A DNA stretch of 64,000 bases from Erysipelotrichaceae bacterium (GTDB lineage Bacteria; Bacillota_I; Bacilli_A; Erysipelotrichales; Erysipelotrichaceae): positions 29,059 to 93,058 of the forward strand of contig JAFWGU010000006.1 in assembly GCA_017512285.1 (NCBI GenBank). The letters are read 5' to 3'. This document shows positions 54,245 to 64,000 of the stretch, piece after piece. How positions within the stretch are numbered: the stretch's first letter is position 1; each line of letters starts with the position of its first letter. Position numbers and translations under genes: made by a program. A model generated the notes under the pieces. That model was not told the DNA's origin. It worked only from the letters and a program-made list of their open reading frames with translations, and ran no database searches.

Positions 54245-56163
54245 TGAACCTCAGCCCCGTCTTCTACCTTATCGACTGTTACGGCCTCAAGATTGCCGTT
54301 TTCATCTTCAGCGCACAGGATCATGCCCTGAGACTCAACGCCTCTCAAGGTAACAGGCTTGAGATTGCAGACGACCAGAACCTTCTTGCCGACCATCTCT
54401 TCAGGCTTGTACCACTTGGCAATGCCTGATACGATCTGTCTTACCTCAGGTCCGATCTTGATCTGAGAAACCAGCAGCTTGTCAGCCTTCGGATGCTTCT
54501 CGCATTCCAGAACCTTGCCGATTCTGATTTCTGTCCTGGCAAAGTCATCAATTGAGATCTCATCCTTGTGCTCCAGCTTTTCCTCTGGCTTGTCGAGATA
54601 TGCATGAACTTCTTCCATTACCTTGGCGCTGTCAAGTCTGGCAAACAGAGGCTCAGGCTTTTCAGTGACCTTATTGCACTCGTAGTTACCGAATGATGAC
54701 AGGCTGTCATAATCAGTTGCCTTGGTATTGATCTGAGCAAAGACTTTTTCAGCTGTCTCAGGCATGAACGGTGAGATCAGTACTGCACCGAATCTGATGC
54801 CTTCCAGTAAGTTATACAGGACTGTATTCAGTCTTTCCTTATTGGCTTCATCCTTGGCAAGTGTCCAAGGTGCTGTTTCGTCGATGTACTTGTTGCATCT
54901 TCTGAACAGTTCCATGATGGATTCCAGAGAGTCTCCGACTCTTAACTGATCCATCTTGTCTTCTACCGTCTTTACGGTATTAAGAGTGAACTGCTTAAGA
55001 TCATCATCAAACTCCGTGCCTTCAGTTGGCTTATGCAGCTGACCGCCGAAGTACTTGTTGGTCATTGCCACCGTTCTGTTTACCAGGTTGCCGAATACAT
55101 TGGCCAGGTCAGAATTGATTCTCTCAATTACCAGTTCCCAGGTAATGGTACCGTCCTGAGCAAACGGCATTTCGTGCAGTACGTAATACCTTACGGCATC
55201 CACGCCGAAGAACTTTACCAGGTCATCCGCGTAAATGGCATTGCCTCTGGACTTGGAGATCTTGTCCTCACCTACCAGCATCCATGGATGTCCGAATACC
55301 TGCTTTGGCAATGGTACATCCAGCGCCAATAACATGATCGGCCAGTACAGGGTGTGGAATCTTACGATGTCCTTGCCGATGAGGTGCAGATCTGCCGGCC
55401 AGTACTTCTTATAGAGTTCGCCGTGATTGCCGTCAACGTCATATCCCAGACCGGTGATGTAGTTGCTTAAGGCATCGATCCAGACGTATACGACGTGCTT
55501 TGGATCAAAGTCTACCGGAACTCCCCACTTGAAGCTTGTTCTGGATACGCACAGATCCTGCAGTCCAGGCTTCAGGAAGTTGTTGACCATCTCGTTCTTT
55601 CTTGACTCAGGCTGAATGAATTCAGGATGAGTTTCAATGTAATCCTCCAGCTGTTTCTGATACTTGCTGAGCTTGAAGAAATAGGACTCTTCCTTTTCCC
55701 TGTGAACTTCTCTGCCGCAGTCCGGGCACTTGCCGTCAACTAACTGTGAGTCTGTCCAGAAGGATTCGCACGGTGTACAGTACCAGCCTTCATATTCGCT
55801 CTTGTAGATGTCTCCCTTGTCATAAAGTCTGCGGAAGATCTTCTTGACCTGCAGTTCATGATCATCATCTGTCGTTCTGATGAAACGGTCATATTTGGTG
55901 TTCATCAGATCGAATATGCGCTTGATCTCAGCTGCCTGAATGTCAACGAACTCCTTTGGCGTTACGCCGGCAGCCTTGGCCTTTTCCTCTATCTTCTGGC
56001 CATGTTCATCAGTACCGGTCTGAAAATACACATCGTAGCCTAACAGTTTCTTGTATCTGGCGATGCTGTCAGCCATGATGATCTCATAAGTATTTCCAAT
56101 GTGCGGTTTTCCTGATGCATACGCAATTGCGGTTGTGATGTAATACTTACCCTTGTTTTCCAT
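54241..56163 (-). CDS. metG: Methionyl-tRNA synthetase
   Basis: The 640-residue class I enzyme charges tRNA-Met. The HIGH-type motif is GKPHIGNTYE, the zinc-binding knuckle CTPCESF...CPDCGRE has four Cys, and the KMSKS motif is DKISKSRGN. An anticodon-binding helical domain follows. The last about 110 residues form an appended OB-fold tRNA-binding domain (EIRIGKVLECEKHPKADKL). The start at 56163 has AAGGAGG upstream, while the reading from 56211 runs into the T-box terminator. Expression is controlled by a T-box leader. Confidence 0.97.
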   Translation of the reverse strand: MENKGKYYITTAIAYASGKPHIGNTYEIIMADSIARYKKLLGYDVYFQTGTDEHGQKIEEKAKAAGVTPKEFVDIQAAEIKRIFDLMNTKYDRFIRTTDDDHELQVKKIFRRLYDKGDIYKSEYEGWYCTPCESFWTDSQLVDGKCPDCGREVHREKEESYFFKLSKYQKQLEDYIETHPEFIQPESRKNEMVNNFLKPGLQDLCVSRTSFKWGVPVDFDPKHVVYVWIDALSNYITGLGYDVDGNHGELYKKYWPADLHLIGKDIVRFHTLYWPIMLLALDVPLPKQVFGHPWMLVGEDKISKSRGNAIYADDLVKFFGVDAVRYYVLHEMPFAQDGTITWELVIERINSDLANVFGNLVNRTVAMTNKYFGGQLHKPTEGTEFDDDLKQFTLNTVKTVEDKMDQLRVGDSLESIMELFRRCNKYIDETAPWTLAKDEANKERLNTVLYNLLEGIRFGAVLISPFMPETAEKVFAQINTKATDYDSLSSFGNYECNKVTEKPEPLFARLDSAKVMEEVHAYLDKPEEKLEHKDEISIDDFARTEIRIGKVLECEKHPKADKLLVSQIKIGPEVRQIVSGIAKWYKPEEMVGKKVLVVCNLKPVTLRGVESQGMILCAEDENGNLEAVTVDKVEDGAEVH

Positions 56164-56179
56164 TTCACCATTCCTCCTT

Positions 56180-56382
56180 AAATAAAAAAGCGGCACCCCA
56201 AAGGACGTCATGAACGTGGTACCACCTTACTTGCTTCTCATTACGTTAACGCCGTCTTACGTCTCAGACTTATCCTCTGAGCAGTTCCAGGACCATGTTC
56301 ATCACCCTTCAGCAATGCCTCGCACCTTCCGGCATCTCTCTGGAGCCTGTCTGTGACTACTCTTCCCTTCTCAACCTTTGAC
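56180..56382 (-). promoter_or_regulatory. T-box leader of metG (methionine)
   Basis: The minus strand contains the T-box AAGGTGGTACCACG (56228-56215), the universal antiterminator sequence that pairs with uncharged tRNA. The GGGGTGCCG side of the terminator (56199-56191) follows, with TTTTTT. Upstream, stem I elements AGAGAG and GGTGCGA are visible, and a candidate AUG specifier lies at 56296-56294 in GAACATGGTCC. Uncharged tRNA-Met should stabilise the antiterminator and switch metG on. Confidence 0.92.
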
Positions 56383-56388
56383 CACTCT

Positions 56389-56417
56389 AATATAAAATAA
56401 AAGATTAAAATTGTAAA
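56389..56417 (-). promoter_or_regulatory. Promoter of the metG T-box transcript
   Basis: The minus strand reads TTTACA (56417-56412), a 17-base spacer and TATATT (56394-56389), which places the start of transcription near 56382. Confidence 0.75.
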
Positions 56418-56456
56418 CCTCATTATACATTATGATATATTTAGTATGGTGATTAT

Positions 56457-57224
56457 ATGAGAATACTGCTTATCAGACATGCCGAACCGGCATACGAAAA
56501 TGACAGTCTGACCGAAAAGGGACGCAGAGAAGCTCAGCTTCTCGGCGAATACCTTAAGAATACGGAAATCGATCATTTCTATACTTCCCCCATGGGCAGA
56601 GCCAGGGAAACCATGGAATACGTATTAAGAGCCAAGGGACTAAGTGAATATAAGGTTCTTGACTGGGTCCATGAATTTGAAAACGTGGTAAACAAGGACA
56701 ATGACGAGCTGATTCATGCCTATGCAGAAGTAAACATGGGCGATGACGGTAAGATATATCCGCGTGTTGCCTGGGACATGTATCCGGCAGCCGTTACATC
56801 GGAATATCTTGACGCAGCCCTCTGGCGCAACACAGCCGTAGCCAGACACAGTGAGATCGTTCCTCAGTACGACTATGTAACAGAACAGTTTGACAAGGTG
56901 CTGGCCGAGCATGGCTACGTCAGAAACGGCATGGTATACAATTGCGAACAGGGCAACCATGAGACCATTGCCATCTTCTGTCACTTCGGCGTGGAAAGCG
57001 TGCTCTTATCTCATCTGCTGAACGTCTCACCGTTTACCTTATGGCAGGGCACCTGTGCATTGCCTTCTTCTCTGACGGAACTGGTAACCGAGGAAAGGCA
57101 GAAGGGAATCGCCAGCTTCAGATGTCTCAGACTGGGCAGTCTTGCTCATCTGGACATGGGCAACGAGAAGCCAAGCTTCTCAGCCAGATTCTGTGAAGTA
57201 TTTGAAGACAAAGTCAGGCACTAG
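56457..57224 (+). CDS. Histidine phosphatase family protein
   Basis: The 255-residue protein begins ILLIRHAEPAYEND, the RHG/RHA motif with the phosphorylated histidine. SPMGRARETMEYVL carries the second arginine, and FCHFGVESVLLSHLL the second catalytic histidine. It could be a phosphoglycerate-mutase-like, cobalamin- or phosphosugar-specific phosphatase; the substrate is not clear. GGTGAT lies 4-5 bases before the start. It is not part of the metG operon, being on the opposite strand. Confidence 0.88.
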   Translation: MRILLIRHAEPAYENDSLTEKGRREAQLLGEYLKNTEIDHFYTSPMGRARETMEYVLRAKGLSEYKVLDWVHEFENVVNKDNDELIHAYAEVNMGDDGKIYPRVAWDMYPAAVTSEYLDAALWRNTAVARHSEIVPQYDYVTEQFDKVLAEHGYVRNGMVYNCEQGNHETIAIFCHFGVESVLLSHLLNVSPFTLWQGTCALPSSLTELVTEERQKGIASFRCLRLGSLAHLDMGNEKPSFSARFCEVFEDKVRH

Positions 57225-57237
57225 CCTGTCTTTTTTT
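57212..57237 (+). terminator. Terminator of the histidine phosphatase gene
   Basis: CAGGC-acta-GCCTG stem overlapping the stop codon, followed by TC and seven T residues. Confidence 0.85.
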
Positions 57238-57265
57238 CAAAAGTCATTAAATAAGAATGTATAAT
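57236..57265 (+). promoter_or_regulatory. Promoter of the DUF3810-like gene, possibly leaderless
   Basis: A TTCAAA -35-like box, an 18-base spacer and a perfect TATAAT (57260-57265) lie so close to the ATG at 57272 that transcription should start at or within a base or two of it. The box also overlaps the alternative ATG at 57257, which argues against that start. Confidence 0.55.
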
Positions 57266-57271
57266 ATTGGC

Positions 57272-58339
57272 ATGAAAAGGCTGATAATTTCTTCATTGTT
57301 ACTATTGATGAATATCATTCTGTATTTCCTGTTCAGAAATGATGCAGGATCCTTTTTTCCTGCATACCGTAACATGACCAGACAGTGGATGAAAATGTTA
57401 TCTTCAGTAACCGGTCTGGTAAGATTCAGCCTGTGGGACATCATATTGCTAATCCTATTCATTCTGTTTGTTTTTTCAGTCATCAGGATCATCAGAAAGA
57501 AAGATAAGCTGAAAAACCTGCTGCTGAATGCCTATCTCATCGGATCAATCATACTGACAATGACCGTATCCTGCTGGATGCTTAATCACTACGCTCCTGA
57601 ACTGGCAGAGGAAATCGATCTGGAAGTCAGAAAGTACAATCAGGATGAGCTGTATCAGGCAACAGAATACTACCTGCTTAAGGCAGCAGAGTATTCTGTT
57701 CAGATAAAACGGGATGACCGGAATCACATCATTGAATATGACTTCCATGAACTGGCAGACATCGCCGGAAGAAGCTACAGTTCCCTTGAAGATGAATATC
57801 CTGTCTTCACGGGTTCATCAGCGAGAATAAAGAAACTTACCCTTACTGGTGACTATCTTCTGTATAATGACATATCCGGCATATTCATTCCCGTAACTGC
57901 CGAATCCTGTGTTCCCGGCAACATACCTGACGCTGACATGCCCTTCGCAATGGCACATGAGGCAGCTCACAGACTGTGCCTGGCTGGAGAAGATGAAGCC
58001 AACTTCGCCGCCTTCATGGCCTGCATCAGTAATGAAGACGTGCGTTTCAGATACAGCGGTTATTACAGCGCCTTTGGCTACTGCTTCAGTTCCCTGTACA
58101 GACAGGATAAGGATTCAGCGTTACAGCTGTATGAAAAATATGAGAATGAAGGAATTGCTTTACTGAAGCTGGACCGAAAAGATACAAGTGAAGCTTACGG
58201 GAAATATAATTCACCATTAAGTGAAATATCTGACCGCATCAATGATACTTACCTCAAGAGCTTTGGTGAAGAGGAAGGCATCCACTCTTATGGGCTGGTA
58301 ACTGACTATCTTATCGCATGGTACCTGAAGAATGAATGA
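57272..58339 (+). CDS. DUF3810-like membrane zinc metallopeptidase
   Basis: The 355-residue protein has three N-terminal membrane helices (about 2-22, 40-65 and 80-100) and a soluble domain with MAHEAAHRLCLAGEDEANFAAFMAC. It carries HEAAH, a HExxH-type zinc motif, and the downstream Glu as third ligand. It matches the DUF3810 family, whose role is unknown. The start at 57272 is chosen because a -10 box lies across the upstream ATG. It is monocistronic. Confidence 0.85.
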   Translation: MKRLIISSLLLLMNIILYFLFRNDAGSFFPAYRNMTRQWMKMLSSVTGLVRFSLWDIILLILFILFVFSVIRIIRKKDKLKNLLLNAYLIGSIILTMTVSCWMLNHYAPELAEEIDLEVRKYNQDELYQATEYYLLKAAEYSVQIKRDDRNHIIEYDFHELADIAGRSYSSLEDEYPVFTGSSARIKKLTLTGDYLLYNDISGIFIPVTAESCVPGNIPDADMPFAMAHEAAHRLCLAGEDEANFAAFMACISNEDVRFRYSGYYSAFGYCFSSLYRQDKDSALQLYEKYENEGIALLKLDRKDTSEAYGKYNSPLSEISDRINDTYLKSFGEEEGIHSYGLVTDYLIAWYLKNE

Positions 58340-58349
58340 CAGAAGAAAA

Positions 58350-58383
58350 AGAGAATTGTAATTCACTGTGAATTCAATTCTCT
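58350..58383. terminator. Bidirectional terminator
   Basis: AGAGAATTG/CAATTCTCT stem with a smaller inner AATTCAC...GAATT pairing and flanking A/T runs between convergent genes. Confidence 0.85.
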
Positions 58384-58395
58384 TTTGTTTTTCAA

Positions 58396-59841
<1,446 letters not shown>

Positions 59842-59878
59842 TTAATTATACAATAGTTCATTGTTATCACAAAGCCAA

Positions 59879-59899
59879 AAAGGAGCTCATTGCTCCTTT
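59879..59899 (-). terminator. Terminator of the aldo/keto reductase pair
   Basis: AAAGGAGC/GCTCCTTT stem (8 bp) with a 5-base loop, followed on the minus strand by TTGGC. Confidence 0.82.
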
Positions 59900-59900
59900 C

Positions 59901-61082
59901 TCATGCCTTTCGTAACAGGAATTTTCTGGCGACGTTGATTCCGATCTTATACGGCAGCGGTCTTAACGCCTTGTCAGCCTCAACCAGCTTTTCCCTGATC
60001 TTGATGCCCTGCGGACAGTGCTGCTCGCACTTGCCGCACTTTATGCAGGCAGTCGCAAAGGCTGCGTCCTTTCTTAAGGCAACAGTCTGGGCATACTGGA
60101 ACCGGCCGTTATGCTTGTTTTCACTGTACATGGTATTGTAAGCCCTGAAGATGCCGGGAATGTCTATTCCCTTGACACATGGCATGCAGTACCTGCAGCC
60201 GGTACAGCCGACCTTTTCCTTTGACTTGATTTCCTCTATGACCTGTTCGATAAGCCTGAAGTCTGATTCATCCAGACAGCCCGGTTCACTTACCGAAGCA
60301 TTGCGGCAGTTTTCCTCAACCATTTCCAGGGAGTTCATGCCTGACAATACGACGGTTATGCCGGTCTGATTGAACAGCCACTTGAAACGAAGCTCTGCCG
60401 GCGTATATCTGCCGTCATCAGCTATCAGTTTCTTAGCCTTTTCCGGCAACAGGTTGACCAGCTTGCCGCCTCTTAACGGCTCCATGATCACTACCGGAAT
60501 GCCCAGCTGTTCTGCTCTTTCAACACCTTCGCGTCCTGCCTGGGTATTCTCATCAAGATAGTTGTACTGTACCTGGCAGAAATCCCAGTCATAGGCTTCC
60601 AGGATCTTTATGAACATTTCCGTATTGCCGTGGTAGGAGAATCCGATGTTGCGGATCTTTCCCTCCTTCTTCTTGTTGGCGATCCATTCCTCAATTCCCA
60701 GGTTCTTAAGCTTTTCCCACTGGACATAGTCGGTCATGTGGTGCATCAGATAGTAGTCAACGTAGTCAGTTCTTAATCTGTTAAGCTCCTCATTGAAATA
60801 TCTGTCCAAGGCATTGGCATTGGATATCATGTACTGCGGCAATTTGGTCGCAATGTTGATGTTCTTGCGGATGCCGTTTCTTTCCACGATCTGGCCTAAG
60901 GCATCCTCACTGCCGCTGTATACGTATGCCGTATCGTAGTAGTTTACTCCGGCATTGTATGCGGCCATGATCTCCTTTTCGGCCTTATCGATGTCGATCT
61001 TTCCGCCTTTTGTCGTAAAGCGCATGCAGCCATAGCCCAGCTGGCTAAGCTTATTACCGTGTTTATCCGTTCTGTATAACAT
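59901..61082 (-). CDS. Aldo/keto reductase with C-terminal 4Fe-4S domain, copy 2
   Basis: The 393-residue COG1453 protein has an N-terminal aldo/keto-reductase barrel (YDTAYVYSGSED, catalytic Asp and Tyr; YYLMHHMTD with the His). An Fe-S segment with CTGCRYCMPCVKG and CIKCGKCEQHCPQGI follows. Such proteins reduce carbonyls using NAD(P)H or ferredoxin. It starts six bases after its tandem paralogue, so both are co-transcribed. Confidence 0.9.
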   Translation of the reverse strand: MLYRTDKHGNKLSQLGYGCMRFTTKGGKIDIDKAEKEIMAAYNAGVNYYDTAYVYSGSEDALGQIVERNGIRKNINIATKLPQYMISNANALDRYFNEELNRLRTDYVDYYLMHHMTDYVQWEKLKNLGIEEWIANKKKEGKIRNIGFSYHGNTEMFIKILEAYDWDFCQVQYNYLDENTQAGREGVERAEQLGIPVVIMEPLRGGKLVNLLPEKAKKLIADDGRYTPAELRFKWLFNQTGITVVLSGMNSLEMVEENCRNASVSEPGCLDESDFRLIEQVIEEIKSKEKVGCTGCRYCMPCVKGIDIPGIFRAYNTMYSENKHNGRFQYAQTVALRKDAAFATACIKCGKCEQHCPQGIKIREKLVEADKALRPLPYKIGINVARKFLLRKA

Positions 61083-61088
61083 GTGTCT

Positions 61089-62234
61089 TTAGTCCTGTCC
61101 GCTTTCAAAGTGTTCAGCTACGTTTCTGAGGAATTCAATTATGGTCAGATGCTGAGGGCAGACGCCTTCACACTGTCCGCACTGGATGCAGTCGCTGGCC
61201 TTGCCATGGTTCTCAGTTAACATCTCATAATTGGTAAAGCTGATCGTCCAGCCCTTTTCCTCCAGGTTTTCCCTCATGTCCTCATTGTAGAGGGAGAAGT
61301 ATTCCGGTATGCATATCTGCATCGGACAGCCATCCGTGCAGTAATGACATGCAGTACATGATACGGCTGTCTGATTGTTTATGATGTCAGCTGCCCTGAA
61401 GCACAGCTGTCTTTCTTCCTCAGTCAATGGTACGAAATCCTGCATGTAGCCCGTGTTGTCTTCCATCTGTTCCAGGCTGCTCATGCCTGACAGTACCACC
61501 ATCACATTCGGCAGACTGGCAACGAATCTGATTGCCCAGCTTGGAATGGATCTTGATTCATCATAGTTCCTGAACAGTTCAGTTACTCTTTCAGGCACGT
61601 TTGCCAGAGTTCCTCCCTTTACCGGCTCCATGACAATGACCGGCTTGCCGTGCTTAGTGGCAACTTCGTAACAGCCTCTGGACTGTATCCACTGGCTTTC
61701 CCAGTCGAGATAGTTGATCTGCAGCTGGACGAATTCCATTTCCGGATGTCTGGTGAGTATCTCATCCAGCAGTTCCGGCGTGTCATGATATGACAGGCCA
61801 ACATGTCTGACCAGACCCTGTTTCTTCTTTTCCAGAGCCCAGTTGAAGCAGTCGTACCTCTCATACTTCGGCAGCATCCTGCCTTCAACCCCATGAAGCA
61901 GGTAATAGTCAAAATACCCTGCTCCGGTCTTTCTTAGCTGTTCATCGAATATTCGGTCTCTGTCTTCAAATGTCTCGAAGAATTCAGCGTGCAGCTTGGT
62001 TGCCAAGGTAAAGCTTTCCCTGGGGTAACGGCTGGTCAGTATTTCCTTAGCAGCGCTTTCACTGGCAAAGCTGTGGTACATCCAGGCCGTATCAAAATAG
62101 GTAAAACCTCTTTCAATGAACAGGTCCACCATCTTCTTAGCCTGCTCAAGATCGATGCTCGCTGAATCCGTCTTATCAAGCAGGGGCAGTCTCATCAGAC
62201 CAAATCCTAATTTCTTCTCAGGTTTGAATTGCAT
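61089..62234 (-). CDS. Aldo/keto reductase with C-terminal 4Fe-4S domain, copy 1
   Basis: The 381-residue paralogue of the downstream gene has the same layout: barrel with FDTAWMYHSF and YYLLHGVEG, then CTACHYCTDGCPMQI and CIQCGQCEGVCPQHL. The two proteins differ enough (for example the LTEEERQLCFRAAD linker here) to have different substrates. Two redundant copies in tandem suggest two related carbonyl substrates. Confidence 0.9.
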   Translation of the reverse strand: MQFKPEKKLGFGLMRLPLLDKTDSASIDLEQAKKMVDLFIERGFTYFDTAWMYHSFASESAAKEILTSRYPRESFTLATKLHAEFFETFEDRDRIFDEQLRKTGAGYFDYYLLHGVEGRMLPKYERYDCFNWALEKKKQGLVRHVGLSYHDTPELLDEILTRHPEMEFVQLQINYLDWESQWIQSRGCYEVATKHGKPVIVMEPVKGGTLANVPERVTELFRNYDESRSIPSWAIRFVASLPNVMVVLSGMSSLEQMEDNTGYMQDFVPLTEEERQLCFRAADIINNQTAVSCTACHYCTDGCPMQICIPEYFSLYNEDMRENLEEKGWTISFTNYEMLTENHGKASDCIQCGQCEGVCPQHLTIIEFLRNVAEHFESGQD

Positions 62235-62267
62235 AATTATGATTTCCTTATCTATGCCATCATTATA

Positions 62268-63864
62268 CTATGAATTTACCTGTTCCTGTTTCTGTTCCAG
62301 TACTTTTCTGAGGTCTTCTTCCGTCCAGGTTGATTTCCACTTATATCCCGGCACGGTTTTAACCAGATATTCACCCATTTCCTCAATGAGTTCGATCATG
62401 GTCATGCAGAAGGAATGTCCCTGACGGGCAAACATCTTCGAATACCCCTGATAGTCGTACTTCTCCAGTATGTCAGTAAGAATGTAATGGCCGAGGTTAA
62501 GATAGAAGTTATCCATGTCGCCGTCTCTTAAGTGGATCTTGCCTCTGATCTTGGGCATCAGCCACTCGTGATTTCTTTCAACATAGGCGCCCAGATCATA
62601 GTTCTGTTCCCAGTATTCCACCACGTCTCTGTTTATCTTTCCCGTTAACGGATCATAGGAATAAACCGGATAACCGTCTTCACCACACGGTGAATAGCAG
62701 GCCTGGAAGATGCCCATCTGTCCCATGCCATGTGCCAGATCCCCGCCAAGCGCCAGTTCATATCTGTTTTCCTCACGCATCGTCCAGATGACATTGCCCT
62801 TGACGTCTCTCATGCCCGGTCTTTCGGCATGACGCCAGTTATGGCTGATCTCATAGACGTTCTCATCATTATACATGTCTACCAACTGGAAGGCATGGAA
62901 ATCCATCCCGTCGCAGCAGGCCGGCCACGCTCCTCCGAATACATCCGGATAGAACAGCTGCAAGGCCATTGATTCCCAGCCGCCGGTAGATCCGCCAGCC
63001 AGCAGTCTTCCCTCGGCCGTTCCCAGACCGCCAAATTCCTTCTCAATAGCCGGAATGAATTCCTGAGTCAGTGCATCGCCATAAGGACCCAGATTGGCTG
63101 AGTTGACCCTGTATGAATCGTCATAGTACATGTTGGCATCACGGATGTTAACGGCTATGAACTGCGGCGCCTTGCCGCTGTCCCAGTAAGCCGTCACACC
63201 CTGTTCCGCCTCCCTTAACTCCAGTCCATAGCGGAAGGCCGGTGTATCCTTTGGCCAGTGTCCCTGCCAGTATAAGACAGGATACTTCTTCTCTGGATCG
63301 TAGTTTGCCGGTAACAGAACGTTGGCACCAATGTAGGTATCTTCACCCCAGAACTGGGACAGAAGCTCACTTCTAATCTTGAAGTAACGCAGTAATCCCT
63401 TATCGTCATAGTTGTTCTGGGAAAGCACTTCTCCTTCATTAAGCTTTCTTTCCGGCTTTATTTCATATTTCAGGTCCATGGTAATGTCTTCATTACCCCA
63501 GTCTACTGTGTATACCTTTGAATACAGATTGTACGGTGTAACTGCATAGTTACAGCCGCCACCGTTATCCTGCATGCCCCAGATTGTGTGGCCGTCTCCT
63601 CTTACGTACTTATGATATCTGATGAAGAAGGCCTGAACATTCAGTTTTCCCTTAGGTATGTCCTTGAAGTCAAAGGGGAAACCAATGATGTTGTTTTCCT
63701 GTTCTTCAAGTATTATTTCATCTCCAGCCTGTAAGCCATAGAAGGTAACACCGAAAACTGGTGACCCGTCCAGTCCTCTTCTGGCATACAGATTCTTCTC
63801 TTCGCTTTCAGCATCCGGCCTGTCAATGAAGAAAAGCAGTCTGCCGTTAAGCTCGCCCTTGAAC
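62268..63864 (-). pseudogene. Esterase gene, 5' end lost to an IS insertion
   Basis: An open frame of over 530 codons extends well upstream of the first ATG (63575). It continues without a stop through FKGELNGRLLFFIDRP until it meets the IS end at about 63865, where a TAG occurs. The 3' part is an alpha/beta-hydrolase of the putative esterase (Fes/EstD-like) family: nucleophile Ser in GGSTGGWES, DANMYYDDSYRVNSANLGPYG upstream, and a late RQGHSF with the likely catalytic His. Without its N-terminus and promoter it is probably inactive unless translated from an internal start. Confidence 0.8.
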
Positions 63865-64000
63865 TAGTCAAGTAAAAGTAGACAGTTCATAAAAAGCACC
63901 TAGAACCCCATTTCAGATTTGAACTGAAGTGGGGTTTTATAGTTGAGCGAATATGCTGGTCTATGATTGTTAAAGTAATGTATGTACTTTTCAATATCTC
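63865..64000 (-). mobile_element. IS3-family insertion sequence, right end (partial)
   Basis: The end starts near 63865 with tagtcaagtaaaagtagaca, the expected type of terminal repeat, and includes the transposase 3' end. The other end and the target duplication are outside the window. A G-U-containing hairpin (63904-63916 with 63924-63936) lies within the transposase gene end. Confidence 0.75.
63900..64000 (-). CDS. IS3-family transposase (OrfB/integrase), C-terminal fragment
   Basis: Reading the minus strand from the right edge gives DIEKYIHYFNNHRPAYSLNY, then KTPLQFKSEMGF and TAG at 63902-63900. This is the typical end of the rve/DDE integrase domain of IS3-family (IS150-like) transposases, with the YxxYNxxRP pattern. 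The remaining gene lies beyond the window. Confidence 0.85.
   Translation of the reverse strand, partial: DIEKYIHYFNNHRPAYSLNYKTPLQFKSEMGF

Noticed and set aside
56191..56228. Small gene in the metG leader (56241-56423 frame)
   Set aside because: The sequence is explained by T-box elements and a terminator; the frame is incidental.

Overview
The window looks like the chromosome of a low-to-moderate G+C, anaerobic, fermentative Firmicute, most likely an Erysipelotrichales-type gut bacterium. This is inferred from gene content: a long pyrophosphate-dependent phosphofructokinase, an electron-bifurcating lactate dehydrogenase/EtfAB complex, HPr with the regulatory serine, cre-like operators, a T-box in front of metG, and strong Shine-Dalgarno sites. 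No rRNA, tRNA or CRISPR array was seen. No stretch of more than 300 bases lacks a gene, a leader or a mobile element.

Layout. 1-6.2 kb: a large J-like/TPR protein (cut by the window edge), a PLP-dependent YnbB-family enzyme and an unknown lipoprotein. 6.3-10.3 kb: ABC import system I of the Fe3+/sugar-phosphate/phosphonate type, under a promoter that overlaps a perfect 14-bp cre palindrome. 10.4-15.5 kb: a short-chain dehydrogenase, EF-P, a PnuC-like transporter with an N-terminal extension, an MFS carrier and NagA. 15.6-19 kb: the LDH/EtfA/EtfB operon. 19.1-30.9 kb: an ABC exporter, a DUF6508-like protein, an XRE/TPR regulator, an MFS carrier, malic enzyme plus an Ldh2-type dehydrogenase, a nucleoside hydrolase, a Phd/PIN toxin-antitoxin pair, a PfkB kinase and a MATE pump. 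31-37.3 kb: phosphoglucomutase, HPr (with a cre match upstream), two tandem M15 peptidases and an RNase J/CPSF-like beta-lactamase-fold protein. 37.4-44.1 kb: ABC import system II with two ATPases and, as its last gene, a phosphoglycerate-mutase-like protein. 44.2-49 kb: a CotH-like surface protein, PPi-PFK and a UPF0309-type SIS protein. 49.1-53 kb: ABC import system III. 53.1-56.4 kb: a membrane/GNAT fusion, then T-box-metG-rlmH. 56.4-62.2 kb: a histidine phosphatase, a DUF3810-type membrane peptidase, a 6-phospho-beta-glucosidase and two Fe-S aldo/keto reductases. 62.3-64 kb: an esterase gene truncated at its 5' end by an IS3-family element that runs off the right edge.

The most unusual item is the last gene of system II (42518-44092). 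It carries every conserved block of a cofactor-independent phosphoglycerate mutase, but in circularly permuted order. The second half of the transferase domain and the C-terminal phosphatase half come first. The classical N-terminal DGWG and GNSE blocks follow. The break falls inside the transferase domain, all seven predicted metal/nucleophile residues are kept, and some substrate-pocket residues differ. With its operon position this suggests a transporter for a phosphorylated three-carbon acid or a similar organophosphate coupled to a repurposed mutase or phosphatase. The substrate is not shown by the sequence.

The other genes fit a metabolism built on imported (phospho)sugars, amino sugars, nucleosides, lactate and malate. 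Glycolysis would run through PPi-PFK and carbon control through HPr and CcpA-like sites.
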